From Monarcha castaneiventris obscurior (Eukaryota > Chordata > Aves > Passeriformes > Monarchidae): a stretch of DNA of 64,000 nt. The stretch lies in assembly GCA_026261815.1 (NCBI GenBank), contig JAMPIT010000884.1, positions 12,661,001 to 12,725,000 on the forward strand, given 5' to 3'. The position numbers and the translations under genes are program-made. Below are positions 61,001 through 64,000 of this stretch, piece after piece (within the stretch, counting starts at the first letter, position 1; each line of letters opens with the position of its first letter). The notes beneath the pieces are model-generated. The model was given only the letters and a program-made list of their open reading frames with translations. It was not told where the DNA came from and made no database searches.

Positions 61001-62685
61001 AAAGTGTCAATAAAGTTCCACCAGTTTCATACTGAAGTAGCACTTTGGAACATTGATACAGAATATGGTTATCCTTTTTGGCAAGAGGTATCTTAAAGCT
61101 GTTCAACAAAGCTGTGTGCAGGAGGAGGAAGCTAATAAATATTACAGAATGATCGTTAGTGAACATTTGCAGAACTTCATTCCCCAGCTATGGGCCACAT
61201 GTTCTGTATTGCTTCCAATGCATCAAGACTGCATGTGAGAAAGCAGAATTATATGAATGATCTGCTTAACTAGAATGAAATCAGGGTTTGAATGAAATCT
61301 CTTTCCTTCTTGACATTTTCTGTTGACAACACTGCTTGTTCCTTAACAGGAAGGCCCTTCTACAGTACACGTGTCAGTGGAGGCTGGATACAGCAAGTAT
61401 GTGAAAGGGACAAGAAAAACATTTTGCTGACCTAAACTGTGTGAGTGGATGATGAAAGAAATTCCTCAATCCAAAGTTTTGGTTGCTGTGAAGAATGGTT
61501 CAATTTTCACAGCCAGAGTTGTCTAATCTCATTTTCTAGACACTCATCTGGAAGGCAACACTGTGTCTGCAGAGCCCAGTTCTGTGCTAGGCCAAAGGGG
61601 AATTTTTGTCTCAGTAGGGCCTGACCCAGCCTTTTAAATCATGTCTAGAAGGATGTGCTCAACTATTAGAGAGCTATGCACTGCCCAAGCAGCCACTGCA
61701 CATCCCCATGGAGGGAAAGGCAACAGGCCAACAGGGACCATCTTGCAGGCTAGACTGACTCAGAGAATTCTGGGCTAAAGGCAAGAGTTATTGGACAGAG
61801 TATGAGGGCATCTACCAGGCTATGCAAACTCAGGAATTTCCCATACAAGCAGAGTATGAAAGGAAGGAGTGTATGGCTAAACCTATTTGTTTCCCAGCCA
61901 CAGAGCAAAAGGCAGAATAATGTCAACAGAATCCTGTGGGCAGCTAACAGGCAACATCCTCACGTGACACATGTTCTGCTGATGGTGGCAGTAAACAAAC
62001 CAAACTGAAGAGCAGTTGAAGAGCATTTTACAAGTTTTCAGACTGTATATAAGGAGGCACTAAGAAAACCATTAGGAAAGTTCTATTGCTAACATTTAGC
62101 ACCTCTACCAAGAAGACAGGCTTCTACCAACAGGATTACAGTAGAAATCAAAATGATTGTGTTCACATTTGCCGGATTGTGGAAACAATCATCCCGGGGA
62201 GCAAACTGATACTGAGACTATGCTATGCACTGGCAGCTACAGAAGTTGTCATTATTCAGGTATCAGGTCTGTCTGCAGGGTCTGGACTCTGTCACCTTCA
62301 GGACACCAGCACTGCCCAATCGCTGTCTTCTCTTCCATACTGAAACAAAGCAAAAAATGAAGTTTAAGAATAAAAGTTAAAAGAATCAGTGTATTTTTAT
62401 GGTAACTTCTTAGGTCTATCCTCAAAAACATTAATATCCACTGCTCTGAGAGTAGTTTACATTATTTCTTAAGCCATTGCTTCTGTCTTTGATTTGGGCA
62501 CAGCCTAAATATAGCTTGCTTTATCCGTATTACAATAGGTGGTTTAGGAAGGGGCAATGCTGATACTCATTACAGATGACACAGAACAGTCGTGCTTCAC
62601 TTCCATCAGTTTAATGCAGTTACTCCCTGAGGCCTGCTCACTAATTCACTCATAAGTATGCCCCTGCTCAAGCTCCAATAAACAC

Positions 62686-62735
62686 ATTTCATTTCATTTC
62701 TTTTTATTGTCAAGGTGGCTTTTTATTATAACATT
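62686..62735 (-). terminator. Possible minus-strand polyadenylation region
   Basis: On the minus strand two AATAAAAAG strings lie 20 bp apart (plus-strand CTTTTTATT at about 62720-62728 and 62700-62708). They are followed by ATGAAATGAAATGTGTTTATTGG, a GU-richer stretch such as occurs downstream of cleavage sites. If real, it would end a gene entering from the right edge. No coding exon was found between here and the edge. Confidence 0.22.
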
Positions 62736-64000
62736 CTGACTGAATGTGAAATAAAACCATCACAAATCCCACAGAGTACAATTAGGGAGAACTGTAATCC
62801 AAAATAAAACAAGTTGTCTTTCCATACATAAACGAATGGGATCAACAAGCAGAAATGAAGGCAACCCATGGCATGCAGCCATATCCCTTCCAGGGGAGGA
62901 TACAGCCCCAAGGCAGCACTTTTGATTACTAGACTGGTTCCATGTTCTAAAGCTCTGCCACCAGTCCTGTAAACAATGCTCCAGAGAGACCCAAAAACAC
63001 ACACAGGGCTCAAGAAGGTAAATAATTCAGAGGTGGAGAGACAGCAGTAGATGGGAGTTGGGAGTCCTTTCCCTCATACTGTTATGTTCAGGGAGCCTAA
63101 AAACACTTTCAATCAAGAAATGAAGCCTGATTTTAGAAGCTTTATGTAGGCTAAAAAGTTCTCCTAATTTCTTCCCAGAGGAAAAAAGGAAGTTCCTCCA
63201 GTACAGGTTCTGCATCAGCAGGAAAAGAGCTAACAGGTCACTAAAGCAGGGAGAAGACAACAGCTCCAAATCAGAATGAGCCAGAAGAAACACACTTCTA
63301 GATCCACAAAAGGAATGGTCTTTAGTGTGCTTATGTTTTACTCTTTACTCTAGCAGGCAAGGCCTCTAATGGACCTTCACAAGTATCACATCTACTTTTT
63401 CTTTTCACTACTAGTTCTGCTGCTGCTATTCTGCAGTTGCAGTTGTTTGTAAATTTTGTTATCTTTAGGCAGTAGTATCATCTAACGCTCTGCTACAGAA
63501 ATTGTTGCAAGGACTGGTCTGAGTTGCCATTTGACTACAGTTTGCATCTGCTTCCAGAATTAAAAGGGGAATAAAAATGCAATACCACAAGGAAGATAAT
63601 TTCTTTCTGCAAATAAAAGCAGATTTAGCTTCCTTTTTAAATTCTGTCAAGGGCTTTGTGACCTCAGGCTAGTCAGTCCCATCCCTCTTCCACTGTCAAC
63701 CACCTTCAGGTTGTTCTTTGTAAAAATTAACGCATACATTGTCCTTTCCTGGTTGTTTTCCACTGACCTACCCAGAGAAAGAAAAAGGGTTTGGTTAAAT
63801 GTCTCTTCTCTGCTGTTTTGACTGTAGTGTTTAAATGTATTTAACAACATGTAACATAAGCAATGTATCGTACTTTCTATCCATCCCTTCTGTATTTTAG
63901 AGAGCATAGAAAAAGCTTGTTTATTCTCAAAACATGGATGCAAATCCACAGAAAAATGTAAGTGTTATTTCAGTGTGTGTATTCCCAGAGAAAGAACCAC

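Larger units (their letters stand above)
55814..64000. other. AT-rich DNA, repeat-poor, no gene seen
   Basis: Apart from a T tract and a possible polyadenylation region I recognise nothing here. Such long repeat-poor AT-rich DNA in birds is often intronic or in gene-poor regions rich in conserved non-coding elements, but that is inference only. Confidence 0.5.

Noticed and set aside
1..64000. CRISPR array, bacterial operon, phage or plasmid features
   Set aside because: No spaced palindromic repeats and no dense coding. CR1 and avian LTR sequences show the DNA is a vertebrate nuclear genome.

Overview
The window looks like non-coding nuclear DNA from a bird, most likely a passerine. The evidence is a CR1 LINE 3' tail and a CR1 endonuclease fragment of the avian type, a roughly 1 kb endogenous-retrovirus LTR of a kind common in passerine genomes, and a betaretrovirus-like (ERVK) 5' LTR with primer-binding site and gag start. 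The species cannot be named from the sequence. Most of the window is AT-rich with few CpGs. Open frames are short and scattered. The longest ones are artefacts of repeats: the AAAGG array and an LTR. No host protein-coding gene, tRNA, rRNA or known small RNA could be supported.

Layout. 0-5 kb: a decayed, internally deleted CR1 ORF2 fragment (355-730, minus), then featureless DNA. 5-25 kb: anonymous intergenic or intronic sequence with a CR1 3' tail (13.57 kb), two MIR-type SINE relics (16.9 and 18.2 kb), a (CATA)n microsatellite (20.25 kb), possible CTCF sites and a few exon-like or protein-like stretches that are probably chance. 25.3-27.95 kb: a retroviral cluster, all on the minus strand. 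It holds a solo LTR (25334-26389), a truncated ERVK copy (5' LTR 27308-27818, PBS, disrupted gag below it) and an R-U5-like piece from another LTR abutting it. 30.95-31.44 kb: a 490 bp pure-purine pentanucleotide array that switches from (AAAAG)9 to (AAAGG)89. 38.4 kb: a 9-bp minisatellite. 42.5-43.1 kb: an LTR on the minus strand whose core layout resembles avian leukosis-type LTRs. 44.4 and 51.36 kb: CTCF-like motifs. 49.5 kb: the clearest MIR-type relic. 52-64 kb: AT-rich DNA with almost no recognisable repeats, and a possible minus-strand polyadenylation region near 62.7 kb.

No set of genes works together here, and I found no convincing new biological system. The best leads are the perfect AAAGG array with its motif switch, the stacked retroviral cluster, and a few conserved-looking short elements that can be tested by cross-species alignment.
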